From: Saprospirales bacterium
Lineage (GTDB): Bacteria > Bacteroidota > Bacteroidia > Chitinophagales > Saprospiraceae
Assembly: GCA_003559985.1 (NCBI GenBank)
Contig: PWJP01000199.1
Location: 1 to 8,212, forward strand
Direction of reading: 5' to 3'
DNA: 8,212 nt
The notes under the pieces are model-generated. The model worked only from the letters and a program-made list of their open reading frames with translations, was not told the DNA's origin and made no database searches. The position numbers and the translations under genes are program-made. Below are positions 6,826-8,212 of this stretch, piece after piece (position 1 is the first letter of the stretch; the number at the start of each line of letters is the position of its first letter).

Positions 6826-8212
6826 ATGAAAAACCTATTGATGCTAATGATCTTTTCTGCTTTCAGCTACGCGACCCTGCTGGCTGAAACCAAAACGCTG
6901 GAGGGCAACCCTCTGCTCGAGGAATTTGATACGCCATATGGTGTGCCTCCTTTTGACAAAATTCAGGAAGAGCACTTCCTCCCCGCTATTGAGGAGGGTA
7001 TAAAAATTCAACAGGGGATAATCCAGGCTATTATCGACAATCCCGAGCCACCTGATTTCTACAACACCATTGTCATGCTCGACAACAGTGGCGCTGCATT
7101 GTCCAGAGTTTTGCTGGTGTTTTACAACCTGGCCAGTGCGAACACTAATCCCAAAATTCAGGAAATCGCGCAGGAAGCGGCTCCAAAACTCTCCGCCAAT
7201 TCCGATGATATCATACTCAATTTGCAGCTCTTTGAGAGAATCAATGAGGTTTACCGGCAAAAGGATGATTTAAACCTGGATCCCGATCAAAAGAAACTGC
7301 TGGAGGACACGCACAGGAACTTTGTCCGTGGCGGTGCCAAACTCGAAGGCGAATCCAGAGAGCGACTCAGGGAGATCAACTCCAAACTCTCGGTACTCAC
7401 TCTGCAATTTGGCGACAATGTACTGGCTGATGTAAATGATTGGAAGATGGTCATCGATAATGAGGAGGACCTGGCAGGATTGCCGCAAAGTGTAAGAGAC
7501 GGAGCTGCATCTGCCGCTGAGCAAGCTGGTATGGAAGGGAAATGGGTTTTTACTCTGCACCCGCCCAGCGCATTGCCATTCCTCACCTACGCAGAAAACC
7601 GCAACCTCCGCAAGAGAATGATTCACGGATATACCCACCGCGGCAATAATCACAATGAATATGACAACAAGGAAATACTGACTGAAATCACCAACCTGAG
7701 ACTGGAGCGCGCCAACCTCCTCGGTTATGAAACCTATTCCCACTTCGTACTGGAGGAGGGCATGGCCAATGACCCGGAAACGGTCAACGACCTTTTGCAA
7801 CAACTCTGGGATCCGGCTTTACGCGTGGCAGAGCAGGAGCGTGAGATGCTTCAGCAAATGGTCTATGAAGACGGCCACGATTTTGAAATTACAGCCGCCG
7901 ATTGGAGATATTACGCAGAGAAGGTCAGATTGGCTGAATACGATGTCGATGACGAGGCTTTGCGTCCTTATTTTGAAAAAAGCAGGGTAGTGGATGGCAT
8001 GTTTGAAATGATCAACCGCCTATGGGGATTGACTTTTGAAAAACTGGACGATATACCGGTTCACCACGAGGATGTGGAAGTTTATAAGGTACTTGAAGAA
8101 GATGGCAGCCTGTTGGGAATATTTTACATGGACCTTTTCCCGCGTGCCAGCAAGCGCTCAGGTGCCTGGATGAGCAGTTTCCGCACCCAGTCCGTGGATG
8201 AGGATGGCAACC
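6826..8212 (+). CDS. M3-family metallopeptidase, peptidyl-dipeptidase Dcp-like (3' end outside window)
   Basis: The reading frame stays open from ATG 6826 to the window edge, giving 462 residues plus one base. Dcp enzymes are zinc dipeptidyl carboxypeptidases of about 680-720 residues that trim dipeptides from C-termini. The N-terminus (MKNLLMLMIFSAFSYATLLA) looks like a Sec signal peptide, with possible cleavage after A16 or A20 and no lipobox Cys, so the protein should be periplasmic. Family landmarks are NPLLEEFDTPYGVPPFDKI (28-46), EEHFLPAIEEGI, the segment NLRLERANLLGYETYSHFVLEEGMA, and GIFYMDLFPRASKRSGAWM (about 431-449). The last normally lies 40-60 residues before the HEFGH zinc site, which is therefore just past the edge and not seen. 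An in-frame TAA at 6820-6822 rules out an earlier start. The closely related oligopeptidase A is possible but less likely given the signal peptide. No clear SD sequence is present. Confidence 0.92.
   Translation, partial: MKNLLMLMIFSAFSYATLLAETKTLEGNPLLEEFDTPYGVPPFDKIQEEHFLPAIEEGIKIQQGIIQAIIDNPEPPDFYNTIVMLDNSGAALSRVLLVFYNLASANTNPKIQEIAQEAAPKLSANSDDIILNLQLFERINEVYRQKDDLNLDPDQKKLLEDTHRNFVRGGAKLEGESRERLREINSKLSVLTLQFGDNVLADVNDWKMVIDNEEDLAGLPQSVRDGAASAAEQAGMEGKWVFTLHPPSALPFLTYAENRNLRKRMIHGYTHRGNNHNEYDNKEILTEITNLRLERANLLGYETYSHFVLEEGMANDPETVNDLLQQLWDPALRVAEQEREMLQQMVYEDGHDFEITAADWRYYAEKVRLAEYDVDDEALRPYFEKSRVVDGMFEMINRLWGLTFEKLDDIPVHHEDVEVYKVLEEDGSLLGIFYMDLFPRASKRSGAWMSSFRTQSVDEDGN

Noticed and set aside
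7270..7803. 177-codon minus-strand open frame
   Set aside because: It lies wholly antisense to the M3 peptidase gene, whose protein matches its family throughout. The minus-strand product has no recognisable motif.
1..8212. Mobile element, defence island, CRISPR array or biosynthetic cluster
   Set aside because: No transposase, integrase, direct repeat array, tRNA-associated junction or defence domain is visible; the genes are conserved chromosomal types.

Overview
The window looks like ordinary chromosomal DNA from a member of the Bacteroidota. The evidence is a Bacteroidota-type LptD barrel, a DUF3822 gene directly upstream of an RsmD-type methyltransferase, start codons without clear Shine-Dalgarno sequences, and a -7 element of the TAnnTTTG type. 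A Saprospiria/Lewinella-like source is possible, but that is an impression and I could not test it. I see no tRNA, rRNA, CRISPR array, insertion sequence, phage gene or attachment site.

Layout: (1) positions 1-1622 hold the 3' part of lptD, the outer-membrane LPS translocon. (2) After about 96 bases comes a small membrane protein gene with a DUF697 domain and a C-terminal SHOCT helix pair (1719-2393, +). (3) It converges with tsaD (2419-3453, -), which makes the universal t6A37 tRNA modification. A doubtful small ORF (3443-3637, -) overlaps the tsaD start. (4) On the + strand, divergent from tsaD, is a tight cluster: a pseudopilin-like membrane-anchored protein of unknown function (3675-4253), a DUF3822 protein (4262-5068) and an RsmD-type 16S rRNA guanine-N2 methyltransferase (5116-5658). 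(5) A family 2 glycosyltransferase (5833-6555) follows. (6) After a 270-base gap with two weak dyads, an M3-family peptidyl-dipeptidase starts at 6826 and runs off the right edge before its zinc site.

The genes are mostly housekeeping: envelope assembly (LptD), translation fidelity (TsaD, RsmD), sugar transfer onto a lipid or polymer, and peptide degradation in the periplasm. I do not see a defence or mobile system. The least explained part is the 3675-5068 pair. A pseudopilin-shaped protein sits beside a family that I recall as having an actin/PilM-like fold, which raises the possibility of a small reduced assembly platform in the inner membrane. The second point of interest is the RsmD catalytic motif, which reads GPPY where D/NPPY is expected. 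Both are modest leads.
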